A DNA stretch of 64,000 bases from Symbiobacterium terraclitae (GTDB lineage Bacteria; Bacillota; Sulfobacillia; Symbiobacteriales; Symbiobacteriaceae). A program made the position numbers and the translations under genes. Position 1 is the first letter of the stretch. Each line of letters begins with the position of its first letter. The notes beneath the pieces were generated by a model. It was not told the origin of the DNA, searched no databases, and worked only from the letters and a program-made list of their open reading frames with translations. Below, one piece after another: positions 17,018 through 26,921 of the stretch. The stretch covers positions 1 through 64,000 of the forward strand of contig NZ_JAGGLG010000002.1 in the NCBI RefSeq assembly GCF_017874315.1, written 5' to 3'.

Positions 17018-17301
17018 TGGAGGCTCGCGACATCATCCTCAAGCCGCTCATCTCGGAGAAGAACATGGCCAAGATGAGCGAGGGCAAGTACGCCTTCAAG
17101 GTGCGCCTTGATGCGAACAAGACCCAGATCAAGCAGGCGATCGAGGAGATCTTCGGCGTCACCGTCACCGCGGTGAACACCATGCGGATGAGGGGCAAGC
17201 TGCGCCGCCAGGGCAAGTACATCGGCCGCCGTTCGGATTGGAAGAAGGCTATCGTCCAGCTCAAGGAAGGCGACAGCATCAAGGTCTTCGAGGGCCTGTA
17301 A
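17017..17301 (+). CDS. rplW: Large ribosomal subunit protein L23
   Basis: L23 (94 aa) sits at the tunnel exit, docking trigger factor and SRP. It has the opening DIILKPLISEKNMAKM and the loop RMRGKLRRQGKYIGRRSDWKKA. The ATG overlaps the rplD stop (TGATG). rplB follows after 12 bases. Confidence 0.97.
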   Translation: MEARDIILKPLISEKNMAKMSEGKYAFKVRLDANKTQIKQAIEEIFGVTVTAVNTMRMRGKLRRQGKYIGRRSDWKKAIVQLKEGDSIKVFEGL

Positions 17302-17313
17302 GGAGGGTACACG

Positions 17314-18147
17314 ATGGGAATCAAGCACTATAAGCCCACTTCCCCGGGTATCCGCCAGATGACGCGGCACACCTTCGAGGAGCTGACCAGCACCAAGCCT
17401 GAGAAGTCCCTGCTGGTACGCCTCGTCAGGAAGGCTGGGCGCAACGTCTACGGCCGCATTACCACCCGGCACCGCGGTGGCGGCCACAAGCGGATGTACC
17501 GGATCATCGACTTCAAGCGCAACGAGTTCGATGGCATCCCGGCCAAGGTGATGACCATCGAGTACGACCCGAACCGCACGTGCCGCATCGCCCTGGTGCA
17601 GTACGCCAACGGGGCCAAGCGGTACATCCTCCATCCGGTCGGCCTGAACGTCGGCGACACCATCGTCTCCGGCCCGGATGCCGACATCAAGGTGGGCAAC
17701 GCCCTGCCGCTGGAGGCCATCCCGGTGGGCACCACCGTCCACAACATCGAACTGACGCCCGGCCGCGGCGGCCAGCTGGCCCGTTCCGCCGGCGCCTCCG
17801 CCCAGATCATGGCCAAGGAGGGCGGCTACGCCCTGCTGCGGCTCCCCTCCGGTGAGCAGCGCAAGGTCCTGCTGGCCTGCCGCGCCACCATCGGCCAGGT
17901 GGGCAACCTCGAGCACGAGAACATCGTCCTGGGCAAGGCCGGCCGCAAGCGCCACCTGGGCTTCCGCCCGACCGTCCGCGGTTCGGTCATGAACCCCGTC
18001 GACCACCCGCACGGCGGTGGCGAGGGCCGCTCGCCCATCGGCCGTCCCGGCCCGGTCTCCCCGTGGGGCAAGCCGACGCTGGGCTACAAGACCCGCAAGC
18101 CCAACAAGAAGTCTGACCGGCTGATCGTGAGCCGCCGCAAGAAGTAA
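17314..18147 (+). CDS. rplB: Large ribosomal subunit protein L2
   Basis: L2 (277 aa) is needed for subunit association and the peptidyl transferase centre. The central SH3-like barrel region and the C-terminal signature [19 protein letters not shown], with the functionally important His, are present. ATG at 17314 follows AAGGAGGG. Length is normal. Confidence 0.98.
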   Translation: MGIKHYKPTSPGIRQMTRHTFEELTSTKPEKSLLVRLVRKAGRNVYGRITTRHRGGGHKRMYRIIDFKRNEFDGIPAKVMTIEYDPNRTCRIALVQYANGAKRYILHPVGLNVGDTIVSGPDADIKVGNALPLEAIPVGTTVHNIELTPGRGGQLARSAGASAQIMAKEGGYALLRLPSGEQRKVLLACRATIGQVGNLEHENIVLGKAGRKRHLGFRPTVRGSVMNPVDHPHGGGEGRSPIGRPGPVSPWGKPTLGYKTRKPNKKSDRLIVSRRKK

Positions 18148-18165
18148 GGAAGGGGTGTGAAGTAA

Positions 18166-18447
18166 ATGGGTCGTTCCCTCAAGAAGGGGCCGTACATTGA
18201 CCCCTCAGTTGAGAAGAAGATCCTCGCCCTGAACGAGAAGGGTGAGAAGAAGGTCTTCAAGACCTGGGCCCGTGACTGCACCATCTTCCCCGAGATGGTC
18301 GGCCACACGATCGCGGTCCACAACGGCAAGACCCATGTCCCGGTGTACATTACCGAGGAGATGGTTGGCCACAAGCTGGGTGAGTTCGCTCCGACCCGGA
18401 CCTTCAGGGGTCACGGTGGGGACGAGAAGTCCAGCCGTGTGCGGTAA
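18166..18447 (+). CDS. rpsS: Small ribosomal subunit protein S19
   Basis: S19 (93 aa) is an S13 partner in the 30S head. It starts [17 protein letters not shown] and ends with the conserved [19 protein letters not shown] at 18166 is preceded by GGAAGGGGTG. It is followed by a 42-base gap to rplV with its own AAGGAGG. Confidence 0.97.
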   Translation: MGRSLKKGPYIDPSVEKKILALNEKGEKKVFKTWARDCTIFPEMVGHTIAVHNGKTHVPVYITEEMVGHKLGEFAPTRTFRGHGGDEKSSRVR

Positions 18448-18489
18448 CGATTAGACCCTTGAAAGTCTGAGCGAAGGAGGTAAACGCAC

Positions 18490-18831
18490 GTGGAAGTCAA
18501 GGCCAGCGCTCGCTACGTTCGCATCGCTCCGCGCAAGGTGCGCGTGGTGATCGATCTCGTTCGCGGCAAGAGCGTGAACGAGGCGCTAGCGCTCCTCAAG
18601 TTCGTCCCCAAGCGGGCCAGCGAGCCGATCGCCAAGGTGATCAAGAGTGCCGCGGCCAACGCTGAGCACAACTACAACCTGAACAAGGATAACCTGGTCA
18701 TCTCCCAGGCGTTTGTCGATCAGGGTCCCACGCTGAAGCGCTATCATCCGCGGCAGCGGGGCCAGGCGTTCCCCATCCTGAAGCGCACCTCCCACATCAC
18801 CGTCATGGTGAAGGAAAAGGAGGCTAAGTAG
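18490..18831 (+). CDS. rplV: Large ribosomal subunit protein L22
   Basis: L22 (113 aa) forms the tunnel constriction. It starts with GTG ([19 protein letters not shown]) after AAGGAGG. The beta hairpin carries the invariant-like [19 protein letters not shown]. rpsC begins 2 bases after its stop, so the two are translationally coupled. Confidence 0.97.
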   Translation: MEVKASARYVRIAPRKVRVVIDLVRGKSVNEALALLKFVPKRASEPIAKVIKSAAANAEHNYNLNKDNLVISQAFVDQGPTLKRYHPRQRGQAFPILKRTSHITVMVKEKEAK

Positions 18832-18833
18832 CA

Positions 18834-19652
18834 GTGGGTCAGAAAGTACACCCGAAGGGCCTCCGCATCGGCATCGTGAAGGACTGGGACACCCGCTGGT
18901 ACGCGGACAAGAAGAACTTCAGCGACTTGCTGGTGGAGGACGTCAAGATCCGGAACTTCATCAAGAAGACGCTCTACGCCTCCGGCGTCTCCCGCATCGA
19001 GATCGAGCGGGCGGCGAACCGGGTCAAGATCATCGTGCACACCGCCAAGCCGGGCATGGTGATCGGCCGTCAGGGCCAGGGCATCGCCGAGCTGCAGAAC
19101 AGGCTGGCCGAGATGACCGGCAAGCAGATCTCCCTGGACGTCAAGGAGGTCCGCGTCGCCGAGCTCGACGCCCAGTTGGTGGCCGAGTCCATCGCTCAGC
19201 AGCTTGAGAAGCGCATGTCCTTCCGCCGGGCGATGAAGCAGGCGATCCAGAAGGCCATGCGGCTCGGCGCCAAGGGCGTCCGCATCATCATCAGCGGCCG
19301 CATCGGCGGCGCCGAGATCGCCCGCACCGAGCGCGCCTGGGAGGGCACCGTGCCCCTGCACACCCTCCGGGCCGACATCGACTACGGGTTCGCCGAGGCC
19401 GACACGACCTTCGGCAAGATCGGCGTGAAGGTCTGGATGTACGTCGGCGAGGCCGCCCAGCAGGCTGCGTCCGGCGACCGGCGCGGCGACCGCGGCGAGC
19501 GGCGCGAGCGCGGCGGCCGGCGCGGCGGGCGCGGTGGCCGGGGTGCGGGCCAGGGCGGCCAGCGGCCCAGCCGCGAGGAGCGTGCCGCAGCCGAGCGTGC
19601 GGCCATCGCCGCAGGCCCGAAGCCTGTCAGCCGGGAAGGGGGGCATAGCTAG
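18834..19652 (+). CDS. rpsC: Small ribosomal subunit protein S3 with Arg/Gly-rich tail
   Basis: S3 (272 aa) lies at the mRNA entry site. GTG start; the KH domain ([18 protein letters not shown]) and the C-terminal S3 domain ([11 protein letters not shown]...[15 protein letters not shown]) are intact. From about residue 208 the protein continues for some 60 residues with repeats of Arg, Gly, Asp and Glu (RRGGRGGRG-like runs) beyond the usual S3 end. This tail is basic and probably disordered, and third-position GC stays normal through it. The stop overlaps the rplP start by one base. Confidence 0.97.
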   Translation: MGQKVHPKGLRIGIVKDWDTRWYADKKNFSDLLVEDVKIRNFIKKTLYASGVSRIEIERAANRVKIIVHTAKPGMVIGRQGQGIAELQNRLAEMTGKQISLDVKEVRVAELDAQLVAESIAQQLEKRMSFRRAMKQAIQKAMRLGAKGVRIIISGRIGGAEIARTERAWEGTVPLHTLRADIDYGFAEADTTFGKIGVKVWMYVGEAAQQAASGDRRGDRGERRERGGRRGGRGGRGAGQGGQRPSREERAAAERAAIAAGPKPVSREGGHS

Positions 19653-20119
19653 TGCTTGCACCGAAGCGCGTCAAGTGGCGTCGCCCCCACAAGGCGGTCG
19701 CCAAGCTGAACAAGGGCCGCTCCAAGGCCGGTAACGAGGTTGCCTTTGGCGACTACGGGCTGCAGGCCCTGGAGGCGGCCTTCATCACCGACCGGCAGAT
19801 CGAGGCTGCCCGTATTGCCATGACCCGTTTCATCAAGCGCGGCGGCAAGGTCTGGATCAAGATCTTCCCGCACAAGGCCCTGACCCGGAAGCCTGCCGAG
19901 GTCCGTATGGGTTCCGGTAAGGGCGCCCCGGAGACCTGGGTAGCCGTCGTCAAGCCCGGCCGGATCATGTTCGAGCTGGCCGGCGTGGACGAGGCGACCG
20001 CCCAGGAGGCCATGCGGCTTGCTGCGCACAAGCTGCCCATCAAGTGCAAGTTCGTGAAGCGGGAGAAGGCCGCAGTGGCTGCCGCTGTCGAGACGGGTGG
20101 TGAAGCCAATGAAGGTTAA
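19652..20119 (+). CDS. rplP: Large ribosomal subunit protein L16
   Basis: L16 (155 aa) helps place the A-site tRNA. It starts with GTG ([13 protein letters not shown]), overlapping the rpsC stop. The core ([43 protein letters not shown]) and the end [15 protein letters not shown] are present. An extra 15 or so residues rich in Ala and Gly follow the usual end and overlap the start of rpmC. Confidence 0.97.
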   Translation: MLAPKRVKWRRPHKAVAKLNKGRSKAGNEVAFGDYGLQALEAAFITDRQIEAARIAMTRFIKRGGKVWIKIFPHKALTRKPAEVRMGSGKGAPETWVAVVKPGRIMFELAGVDEATAQEAMRLAAHKLPIKCKFVKREKAAVAAAVETGGEANEG

Positions 20120-20327
20120 GGAAATCCGCGAGATGTCCACCGAGGAAATCCGGGCCAAGGTGGCCAGCCTGAAGGAGGAGCTCTTTAACCTCCGGTTCCA
20201 GTTGGCGGTCAACAATCTTGAAAACACCGCGCGCGTGCGCGAGGTGCGCAAGGCGATTGCCCGTTGCAAGACCATCATCCGCGAGCGCGAGCTCAAGGCG
20301 GGCAGCCAGGGGGAGGCTAAGGCATGA
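20109..20327 (+). CDS. rpmC: Large ribosomal subunit protein L29
   Basis: L29 (72 aa) is a two-helix protein near the tunnel exit. ATG 20109 gives [17 protein letters not shown] and overlaps rplP by 11 bases; an in-frame GTG at 20097 is a possible alternative. The family motif [23 protein letters not shown] is clear. It overlaps rpsQ by 4 bases. Confidence 0.95.
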   Translation: MKVKEIREMSTEEIRAKVASLKEELFNLRFQLAVNNLENTARVREVRKAIARCKTIIRERELKAGSQGEAKA

Positions 20328-20590
20328 CCGCAGAGCGTAATCTCCGCAAGACCCGCGTCGGCGTGGTCACCAGCGACAAGATGGACAAGACCGTCGTGGT
20401 CGCCGTGGAAACCCTGGTCCAGCACCCGCTGTACAAGAAGCGCATCCGCCGGACCAAGAAGTTCAAGGCCCACGATGAGCAGAACCAGTGCAAGGTGGGC
20501 GACAAGGTCCGCATCATGGAGACCCGCCCGCTCTCCAAGGACAAGCGCTGGCGCGTGGTTGAGATCATCGAGTCCGCCAAGGTGTTCTAA
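20324..20590 (+). CDS. rpsQ: Small ribosomal subunit protein S17
   Basis: S17 (88 aa) is an OB-fold early assembly protein. The core reads [36 protein letters not shown] and [20 protein letters not shown] overlaps the rpmC stop. An 87-base GC-rich hairpin spacer separates it from rplN. Confidence 0.96.
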   Translation: MTAERNLRKTRVGVVTSDKMDKTVVVAVETLVQHPLYKKRIRRTKKFKAHDEQNQCKVGDKVRIMETRPLSKDKRWRVVEIIESAKVF

Positions 20591-20677
20591 CGCCTGAGGC
20601 CGGGTTAGCGAGGTCTCGCGGGGCGGGGAGCAGCCCGCCCGGAGAAACCGGCTGGCTCACGAGAGGAGGTATCGGCC

Positions 20678-21046
20678 ATGATCCAGGTTCAGACCCGCCT
20701 TGGGGTCGCAGACAACACCGGCGCCAAGGAACTGATGTGCATCAAGGTCCTCGGCGGTTCGTGGCGGCGTTACGCCAACATCGGGGATGTCATCGTCTGC
20801 TCCGTCAAGGAGGCCAGCCCCGGCGGTGTCGTCAAGAAGGGCGACGTGGTCAAGGCCGTGGTTGTGCGTACCCGCAAGGGCCTGCGCCGTGAGGACGGTT
20901 CGTATATCCGCTTCGACGAGAACGCTGCCGTAATCCTGAAGGACGAGAAGGAGCCCCGGGGCACCCGTATCTTCGGACCCGTCGCGCGCGAGCTGCGCGA
21001 CAAGGAGTTCATGAAGATCATCTCCCTGGCCCCTGAGGTCCTCTAG
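20678..21046 (+). CDS. rplN: Large ribosomal subunit protein L14
   Basis: L14 (122 aa) takes part in the subunit interface and is first of the spc series. It starts [27 protein letters not shown] and ends [12 protein letters not shown], both typical. ATG at 20678 follows AGAGGAGGT. Confidence 0.97.
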   Translation: MIQVQTRLGVADNTGAKELMCIKVLGGSWRRYANIGDVIVCSVKEASPGGVVKKGDVVKAVVVRTRKGLRREDGSYIRFDENAAVILKDEKEPRGTRIFGPVARELRDKEFMKIISLAPEVL

Positions 21047-21064
21047 CCGGGAGGGGGTAGCAGC

Positions 21065-21331
21065 ATGCATAACGGCAAGGTGCACGTCCGCAAGGACGAG
21101 GTCGTCGTCGTCATCACCGGGAAGGACAAGGGCAAGCAGGGCAAGGTCCTGCGCGTGCTCCCGAAGGAGAACCGCGTGGTGGTCGAGGGCGTGAACATGG
21201 TCAAGAAGCACACCAAGCCTTCTGCCAAGAATCCGAACGGCGGCATCATCGAGATGGAGGCGCCCATTCACGCCTCGAACGTGATGTCGCTGGAGAAGAT
21301 CGAAGCGAAGAAGGCGAAGAAAAAGGGCTAG
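21065..21331 (+). CDS. rplX: Large ribosomal subunit protein L24
   Basis: L24 (88 aa) is an assembly initiator with an N-terminal KOW motif ([20 protein letters not shown]). It continues with [22 protein letters not shown], as in the family. It has an ATG start and is shorter than E. coli L24, lacking the last strands. Confidence 0.96.
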   Translation: MHNGKVHVRKDEVVVVITGKDKGKQGKVLRVLPKENRVVVEGVNMVKKHTKPSAKNPNGGIIEMEAPIHASNVMSLEKIEAKKAKKKG

Positions 21332-21365
21332 CGCGCAGCGGCCCTAGAAAGGAGGCTTGTGGCAC

Positions 21366-21908
21366 TTGGCCAACTTGAAGACGAAGTACCAGGAAGAAGT
21401 CGTTCCTGCACTTCAGAAGCAGTTCAACTACCGCAACGTGATGATGGTCCCCCGGCTGGACAAGATCGTCGTCAACGTCGGCCTCGGCGAGGCCGTGCAG
21501 AACGCCAAGGCGCTTGACGCCGCCGTCGGCGACATCGCCGCGATCACCGGCCAGCGGCCGGTCATCACCCGGGCGCGGAAATCGATCTCGACCTTCAAGA
21601 TCCGCACGGGTATGCCCATCGGCTGCAAGGTGACCCTCCGGGGCGAGCGGATGTGGGACTTCCTGGAGAAGCTGATCTACGTCGCACTGCCCCGCGTGCG
21701 CGACTTCCGCGGGGTTTCCCCGAAGGCCTTCGACGGTCGGGGCAACTACGCCCTGGGCCTGAAGGAGCAGCTGATCTTCCCCGAGATCGATTACGACAAG
21801 ATCGATAAGATCCGGGGCATGGACGTGATCATCGTCACCACCGCGAAGACCGACGAAGAGGCGAAGGCCCTGCTGAAGGGGCTCGGCATGCCGTTCGCTG
21901 AACGCTAA
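21366..21908 (+). CDS. rplE: Large ribosomal subunit protein L5
   Basis: L5 (180 aa) binds 5S rRNA. I chose TTG 21366 ([15 protein letters not shown]) because AAAGGAGG (21348-21355) lies 10 bases upstream; the in-frame TTG at 21357 would be only one base away. Motifs present are [31 protein letters not shown] and the C-terminal [18 protein letters not shown]. Confidence 0.96.
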   Translation: MANLKTKYQEEVVPALQKQFNYRNVMMVPRLDKIVVNVGLGEAVQNAKALDAAVGDIAAITGQRPVITRARKSISTFKIRTGMPIGCKVTLRGERMWDFLEKLIYVALPRVRDFRGVSPKAFDGRGNYALGLKEQLIFPEIDYDKIDKIRGMDVIIVTTAKTDEEAKALLKGLGMPFAER

Positions 21909-21920
21909 GGAGGGACGAGA

Positions 21921-22106
21921 GTGGCAAAGACTTCGCTCAAGGTCAAGGCGGCGCGGCCGCAGAAGTACTCCGTGCGGGCCTACAACCGCTGCAAGCTTTG
22001 CGGTCGTCCCCATGCGTACATGCGGAAGTTCGGCATCTGCCGTCACTGCTTCCGGAAGTTGGCGCACGAGGGTCAGATCCCCGGCATCCGCAAGGCCAGC
22101 TGGTAG
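21921..22106 (+). CDS. rpsZ: Small ribosomal subunit protein S14, zinc type
   Basis: This short S14 (61 aa) carries two CxxC pairs ([20 protein letters not shown]), the zinc-binding form rather than the longer zinc-free paralogue. GTG start 12 bases after rplE. The C-terminal [17 protein letters not shown] is canonical. Confidence 0.97.
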   Translation: MAKTSLKVKAARPQKYSVRAYNRCKLCGRPHAYMRKFGICRHCFRKLAHEGQIPGIRKASW

Positions 22107-22271
22107 GTGGAGAATCGGGCAGGGGAGTTGGGCACCGGCAGCGCTTCGGCCAGCGCCGGAGGCCCGGTGGGTTCAGCCGGCGAGTGACAGACCTCCACGC
22201 CGGCGGTGTGAGGGGCATCCCCTCGCAGATCCGACTCCAACCGTCCGATCTTGAAAGGAGGAAGCGCAAAC
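22107..22271 (+). other. Spacer between rpsZ and rpsH
   Basis: This 165-base GC-rich spacer holds several possible hairpins (for example GGCGCTGGCC/GGCCAGCGCC-like pairing around 22137-22162) and no U tract. I see no coding region. Gaps of this size are unusual inside the spc operon. Confidence 0.4.
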
Positions 22272-22670
22272 ATGGTCGTCTCCGATCCGATTGCCGATCT
22301 TCTGACCCGCATCCGGAACGCCACCACGGCCAACCACGACCGTGTCGAGGTTCCCGGGTCCAAGATGAAGAAGGCTATTGTGCAGATTCTGAAGGACGAG
22401 GGCTTTATCCGTGACTTCGAGTGGATCGACAACGGGCACCAGGGCGTGATCCGGATCTACCTGAAGTACGGTCCCAATAAGACGAAGGTTATCTCGGGCC
22501 TGCGGCGGATCTCCCGGCCCGGCCTCCGGGTCTACGCCAAGCGCGATCAGATTCCCCGCGTGCTGGGCGGCCTGGGCATCGCCATCCTGTCGACGTCGAA
22601 GGGCGTCATGACCGACAAGAAGGCCCGCCAGGAAGGCCTCGGCGGCGAAGTTCTCTGCTACATCTGGTAA
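22272..22670 (+). CDS. rpsH: Small ribosomal subunit protein S8
   Basis: S8 (132 aa) is a key 16S central-domain binder. ATG 22272 ([21 protein letters not shown]) is 10 bases after AAAGGAGG. The C-terminal signature [31 protein letters not shown] is complete. In E. coli S8 represses spc; no S8-site mimic was identified here. Confidence 0.97.
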   Translation: MVVSDPIADLLTRIRNATTANHDRVEVPGSKMKKAIVQILKDEGFIRDFEWIDNGHQGVIRIYLKYGPNKTKVISGLRRISRPGLRVYAKRDQIPRVLGGLGIAILSTSKGVMTDKKARQEGLGGEVLCYIW

Positions 22671-22686
22671 GGAAGGAGGTGCTGCC

Positions 22687-23226
22687 GTGTCTCGCATTGG
22701 AAAGAACCCCATCCCGATCCCCGCGGGGGTGGAGGTCACCGTTCAGGGCAACGTGGTTCGTGTCAAGGGGCCCAAGGGTGAGCTCACCCGCGAGATCAAC
22801 CCGGCCATGAGCATCACGATTGAGAACGGCGCCCTCCGTGTATCCCGTCCTTCCGATGAGCGGGAGCACAAGGCGCTGCACGGCCTGACCCGCACCCTGA
22901 TCGCCAACATGGTCGAGGGTGTGACCAAGGGCTATTCCCGGGCGCTGGAGCTGGTGGGCACCGGCTACCGTGCCGCCAAGACGGGCCAGAAGCTGACGCT
23001 GACCGTCGGCTACTCCCACCCGGTTGTGATCGATCCGCCCCAGGGCATCGAGTTTCAGGTTCCCGCTGCCAACCAGGTGATCGTGACCGGCATCGACAAG
23101 GAACTGGTTGGCCAGATCGCGGCCGACATCCGCGCCGTCCGGCCGCCCGAGCCGTACCTCGGCAAGGGCATCAAGTACGCCGGCGAGCACATCCGGCGCA
23201 AGGAAGGCAAGACCGGTAAGAAGTAA
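22687..23226 (+). CDS. rplF: Large ribosomal subunit protein L6
   Basis: L6 (179 aa) has two repeated domains near the factor-binding site. It starts GTG ([16 protein letters not shown]) and ends with the signature [22 protein letters not shown]. Aligned closely with rpsH (16 bases) and rplR (14 bases). Confidence 0.97.
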   Translation: MSRIGKNPIPIPAGVEVTVQGNVVRVKGPKGELTREINPAMSITIENGALRVSRPSDEREHKALHGLTRTLIANMVEGVTKGYSRALELVGTGYRAAKTGQKLTLTVGYSHPVVIDPPQGIEFQVPAANQVIVTGIDKELVGQIAADIRAVRPPEPYLGKGIKYAGEHIRRKEGKTGKK

Positions 23227-23240
23227 GGGGGTGACCGAGG

Positions 23241-23612
23241 ATGATCGTCAAGCAGGATCGCAACAAGGCGCGGCGGGTGCGCCAGCTGCGTGTGCGGAAG
23301 ACCGTCCACGGCACGCCCGAGCGGCCGCGGCTTAATGTCTTCCGTTCCAACCAGAACATCTATGCCCAGGTGATTGACGACACGGTCGGCAAGACCCTGG
23401 TCTCCGCCTCGACCCTCGACCCTGAGGTCAAGGCCCGGCTGGAGGGCAATGGCGGCAACAAGGCCGCCGCCGCGATCGTGGGTGAAGTGGTCGCGAAGCG
23501 TGCACTGGCCGCAGGCGTGACGAAGGTGGTTTTTGACCGTGCCGGGTACCTCTACCACGGCCGCGTCGCCGCCCTCGCCGAGGCCGCCCGCGAAGCCGGC
23601 CTGGAGTTCTAA
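23241..23612 (+). CDS. rplR: Large ribosomal subunit protein L18
   Basis: L18 (123 aa) binds 5S rRNA. It has a basic N-terminus ([18 protein letters not shown]), [19 protein letters not shown], and the end [29 protein letters not shown] at 23241 follows GGGGGTGACCGAGG. Confidence 0.97.
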   Translation: MIVKQDRNKARRVRQLRVRKTVHGTPERPRLNVFRSNQNIYAQVIDDTVGKTLVSASTLDPEVKARLEGNGGNKAAAAIVGEVVAKRALAAGVTKVVFDRAGYLYHGRVAALAEAAREAGLEF

Positions 23613-23634
23613 GTCGAGGGAGGGAAACACGAAC

Positions 23635-24135
23635 GTGGCTCGCAACGAAACCAATCAGGCCGAACTGAAGGAGAAGATGGTGGACCTGCGGCGCGTGGCC
23701 AAGACCGTCAAGGGCGGCCGGCGCATGAGCTTCTCCGCTGTCATGGTCGTCGGCGACGGCAATGGGCGCGTGGGCGCCGGCCTCGGCAAGGCGGCCGAGA
23801 TTCCCGAGGCGGTGCGCAAGGGCACCGAGGACGCCAAGAAGTCCATGATCACCGTGCCGCTGAACGGCACCACCATTCCCCACGAGGTCATCGGCGAGTT
23901 CGGTGCCGGCAAGGTGCTGCTGAAGCCCGCCTCCCCGGGTACCGGCGTGATCGCCGGCGGGGCCGTGCGTGCGGTCCTGGAGGCGGCCGGCGTGCGGGAC
24001 ATCCTCACCAAGAGCCTGGGCTCCAACAACGCTGCCAACCAGGTGCTCGCCACCCTCGCGGGCCTGCGCCAGCTGAAGAGCGCTGAGGAAGTCGCCAAGC
24101 TGCGCGGCAAGCCCGTCGAGCAGATCCTCGGTTAG
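23635..24135 (+). CDS. rpsE: Small ribosomal subunit protein S5
   Basis: S5 (166 aa) is a decoding-fidelity protein. I chose GTG 23635 because GGGAGGG lies about 10 bases upstream; the frame is open further upstream within rplR. Domains are S5 N-terminal ([20 protein letters not shown]) and C-terminal ([16 protein letters not shown]). The [14 protein letters not shown] loop is intact. Confidence 0.97.
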   Translation: MARNETNQAELKEKMVDLRRVAKTVKGGRRMSFSAVMVVGDGNGRVGAGLGKAAEIPEAVRKGTEDAKKSMITVPLNGTTIPHEVIGEFGAGKVLLKPASPGTGVIAGGAVRAVLEAAGVRDILTKSLGSNNAANQVLATLAGLRQLKSAEEVAKLRGKPVEQILG

Positions 24136-24148
24136 AGGAGGGAAGAAC

Positions 24149-24331
24149 GTGGCTGGCACGCTGAAGATTACGCTGAAGCGCGGCCTGGCGGGCCGGGACA
24201 AGCGGGTGGTGGCCACCTGCAAGTCCCTCGGCCTCACCAAGCTGAACGCGACGGTGGAGCGGCCCGACAACCCGGCGGTGCGCGGCATGATCGCGCGCGT
24301 GGCGCACATGGTCGAGGTGCAGGAGGGCTAG
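24149..24331 (+). CDS. rpmD: Large ribosomal subunit protein L30
   Basis: L30 (60 aa): GTLKITLKRGLAGRDKRVVATCKSLGL, then VERPDNPAVRGMIARVAHMVEV, all typical. GTG start after GAGGAGGG. It is followed by an 85-base spacer with the hairpin GGCGCCGG/CCGGCGCC (about 24358-24379). Confidence 0.96.
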   Translation: MAGTLKITLKRGLAGRDKRVVATCKSLGLTKLNATVERPDNPAVRGMIARVAHMVEVQEG

Positions 24332-24416
24332 CGCCTCACGACGAACCAAGTTGGGACGGCGCCGGTCCTCACCGGCGCCCCCATTGACAGCCCAGACGAA
24401 CTGAGGTGACATTCGG

Positions 24417-24884
24417 ATGAAACTGCATGAGCTGGCTCCCAACCCCGGTGCCCGCAAGGAGCGCAAGCGTCTGGGCCGCGGCATCGGTTCCGGCCTGGGG
24501 AAGACCTCCGGCAAGGGCCACAAGGGCCAGAACGCCCGCTCCGGCGGCGGCGTCCGTCCGGGCTTCGAGGGCGGCCAGATGCCGCTGACCCGGCGGCTGC
24601 CCAAGCGGGGCTTCTCCAACGCACCGTTCAAGGTGACCTATGAGATCGTCAACGTCGCCGACCTGGAGCGGTTCGACGCCGGCACCGTGGTGACCCCCGA
24701 GCTGCTGGAGGAGACCCGGGTCTGCAAGAACGCCGTGAAGGGCGTGAAGGTGCTGGGCACGGGCGAGCTCACCAAGGCGCTGACCGTGCGCGCACACAGG
24801 GTGAGCGAGTCCGCAAGGCAGAAGATTGAGGCCGCGGGCGGAAAGGTTGAGGTTATCGGAGAAGCCACCGAAGAGGTGAATTAA
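24417..24884 (+). CDS. rplO: Large ribosomal subunit protein L15
   Basis: L15 (155 aa) is a late assembly protein. The Gly/Arg-rich N-terminus ([20 protein letters not shown]) and [17 protein letters not shown] are followed by the globular domain. ATG at 24417 follows CTGAGGTGA. secY begins 5 bases after its stop. Confidence 0.97.
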   Translation: MKLHELAPNPGARKERKRLGRGIGSGLGKTSGKGHKGQNARSGGGVRPGFEGGQMPLTRRLPKRGFSNAPFKVTYEIVNVADLERFDAGTVVTPELLEETRVCKNAVKGVKVLGTGELTKALTVRAHRVSESARQKIEAAGGKVEVIGEATEEVN

Positions 24885-24889
24885 CAGCC

Positions 24890-26164
24890 ATGGCGATGCT
24901 GGAGACGCTGCGCAATTCGATGCGGCTGCCCGGGCTGAGGAAAAGGCTCCTCTTCACCATCGGCATGCTGGTCGTCATTCGGATTTGCGCACACATTCCC
25001 GTCCCTGGGGTTAACCTGGATCGGCTGGCGGAAGTGTTTGGAGCGGGTGGCCTGTTCCAGTTCTTCGACATCTTCGCAGGCGGGGCGTTCTCCAAGTTCG
25101 CAATCGTCGCCATGGGCGTCACGCCGTACATCAACTCCTCGATTATCATGCAGCTGCTCACGGTCGTGATCCCGCGCCTGGAGGAGCTGCAGAAGGAGGG
25201 CGAGGAGGGCCGCAAGAAGATCCAGCAGTACACGCGCTACGGCACGGTAGTGCTGGGCCTCGTGCAGGCCTTCGGCATCGGCTATGCCCTGCGGAGCTGG
25301 GGCGCCTTCTACAACGACAGCCTGGTGACCCTGTTCGTGATCATGGTCAGCCTGACGGCGGGTACCGCCCTCGTCATGTGGATCGGCGAGGAGATCACGG
25401 AGAAGGGCATCGGCAACGGCATCTCGCTGATCATCTTCGCCAACATCGTCACCCGGCTGCCCTACTCCATCGGCGGCGAGATCCAGCTGCTTCAGGCCGG
25501 CCAGCACAACATCTTCCAGCCTCTGCTGGTGGCTGTTATCGCCCTGATCATGGTGGTCTTCGTGGTCATCATCAACGAGGGCGTCCGGAAGATCCCCGTG
25601 GAGTACGCCAAGCGCGTCGTGGGGAAGCGGGTCGTGGGCGGTCAGCGGACCCACCTGCCGATCCGCATCAACCAGGCCGGCGTGATCCCGCTGATCTTCG
25701 CCTCGTCGTTGATGTACTTCCCCATCACCATCGCCCAGTTCATCCCCAACACCGGGTTCGGGCGCTGGGTTCAGCTCCACTTTGACACGCGGTCAGCGTG
25801 GTTCATGCTGATCAACGCGCTGCTGATCATCTTCTTCACCTACTTCTACACGGCGATCACCTTCAACCCCGAGAACGTCGCCGACAACATCAAGAAGAAC
25901 GGCGGGTTCATTCCGGGTTACCGCCCGGGCAAGCCCACCGCCGAGTACCTGGAGCGGGTCTCCAACCGCCTCACGCTGGTCGGCGGCCTGTTCCTGGCGG
26001 CGGTCACCATCCTGCCGATCACGCTGATCGGTCTGGCCGGTGTCCAGAACGCATACATCGGTGGCTCGTCCCTGCTGATCGTCGTCAGCGTGGCGCTGGA
26101 GACGACCAAGCAGATCGAGGCGCAGCTGGTGATGCGGCATTACCAGGGCTTCATGCGGAGCTAG
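24890..26164 (+). CDS. secY: Protein translocase subunit SecY
   Basis: SecY (424 aa) is the channel-forming membrane subunit of the Sec translocon. Ten hydrophobic segments can be followed. The plug region (FGAGGLFQFFDIFAGGAFSKF), the PYINSSIIMQLL segment and the cytosolic loops with RKIPVEYAKRVVG and FNPENVADNIKKNGGFIPGYRPG are all canonical. ATG at 24890 follows GAAGAGGTGA. It is the last structural gene before adk-map, as in Firmicutes spc operons. Confidence 0.98.
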   Translation: MAMLETLRNSMRLPGLRKRLLFTIGMLVVIRICAHIPVPGVNLDRLAEVFGAGGLFQFFDIFAGGAFSKFAIVAMGVTPYINSSIIMQLLTVVIPRLEELQKEGEEGRKKIQQYTRYGTVVLGLVQAFGIGYALRSWGAFYNDSLVTLFVIMVSLTAGTALVMWIGEEITEKGIGNGISLIIFANIVTRLPYSIGGEIQLLQAGQHNIFQPLLVAVIALIMVVFVVIINEGVRKIPVEYAKRVVGKRVVGGQRTHLPIRINQAGVIPLIFASSLMYFPITIAQFIPNTGFGRWVQLHFDTRSAWFMLINALLIIFFTYFYTAITFNPENVADNIKKNGGFIPGYRPGKPTAEYLERVSNRLTLVGGLFLAAVTILPITLIGLAGVQNAYIGGSSLLIVVSVALETTKQIEAQLVMRHYQGFMRS

Positions 26165-26270
26165 GTGGAACGCAGTGGACGCGTCGAGGACCGGGGCCGT
26201 CTCACCGGGGGGCGGAGCCGGTCCTCGCGGGTACGCTCGGCTCCGTGGCACGAGGGCAGGAGGGAAACGC
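26165..26270 (+). other. Structured spacer between secY and adk
   Basis: CGAGGACCGG (26185-26194) pairs perfectly with CCGGTCCTCG (26218-26227), making a 10-bp stem with GC-rich interior. No U tract follows. It could be a weak terminator, a stabilising hairpin or a regulatory element between translocon and adk-map expression. Confidence 0.5.
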
Positions 26271-26921
26271 ATGCACATTATCCTTATGGGCCCGCCAGGT
26301 GCCGGCAAGGGCACGCAGGCCGCGCTGCTCGCGGAGCAGGAGGCCATTCCGCACATCTCCACCGGCGACATCTTCCGCGCCAACATGAGCCAGGGGACGC
26401 CCCTGGGCAAGCTGGCCAAGGAGTACGTGGACGCCGGCAAGTACGTTCCCGACGACGTGACCAACGGGATGGTCAGGGATCGGCTCGCCCAGCCGGACTG
26501 CGTCAAGGGGTTTATCCTCGACGGCTACCCGCGCACGCCCGATCAGGCCCGGGCACTGGCCGGGATGCTGGCGGAGCTGGGCCTGAAGCTCGACGCCGTG
26601 ATCAACATCGCCGTGCCGGACGAGCTGCTGGTGGACCGGGCGGTCGGGCGCAGGGTGTGCCGCTCCTGCGGTGCCACCTATCACGTGAAGTACAATCCGC
26701 CTGCCCGCGAAGGCACCTGTGACCGGTGCGGCGGCGAACTATACCAGCGCAGCGACGACCAGGCCGAGAAGGTGGCCGTGCGCCTCAACCTTTACCACAC
26801 CCAGACGGCGCCGCTGCTGCAGTTCTATGCCGAGCAGGGGCTGGTGCGAACCGTCAACGGCGACCAGCCGATGGAGCAGGTGACCGCCGACATCAAGGAG
26901 GCCGTCAGGGGTACTCGATGA
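26271..26921 (+). CDS. adk: Adenylate kinase
   Basis: The 216-residue enzyme catalyses 2 ADP to ATP + AMP. ATG 26271 ([17 protein letters not shown] loop at residues 7-14) has AGGAGGG upstream; the frame is open further upstream but without a ribosome site. The NMP-binding region, [10 protein letters not shown] and a LID with four Cys (CRSC...CDRC, a zinc site) are visible. The zinc LID is common in Gram-positive and thermophilic enzymes. Its stop overlaps the map start (ATGA). Confidence 0.97.
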   Translation: MHIILMGPPGAGKGTQAALLAEQEAIPHISTGDIFRANMSQGTPLGKLAKEYVDAGKYVPDDVTNGMVRDRLAQPDCVKGFILDGYPRTPDQARALAGMLAELGLKLDAVINIAVPDELLVDRAVGRRVCRSCGATYHVKYNPPAREGTCDRCGGELYQRSDDQAEKVAVRLNLYHTQTAPLLQFYAEQGLVRTVNGDQPMEQVTADIKEAVRGTR

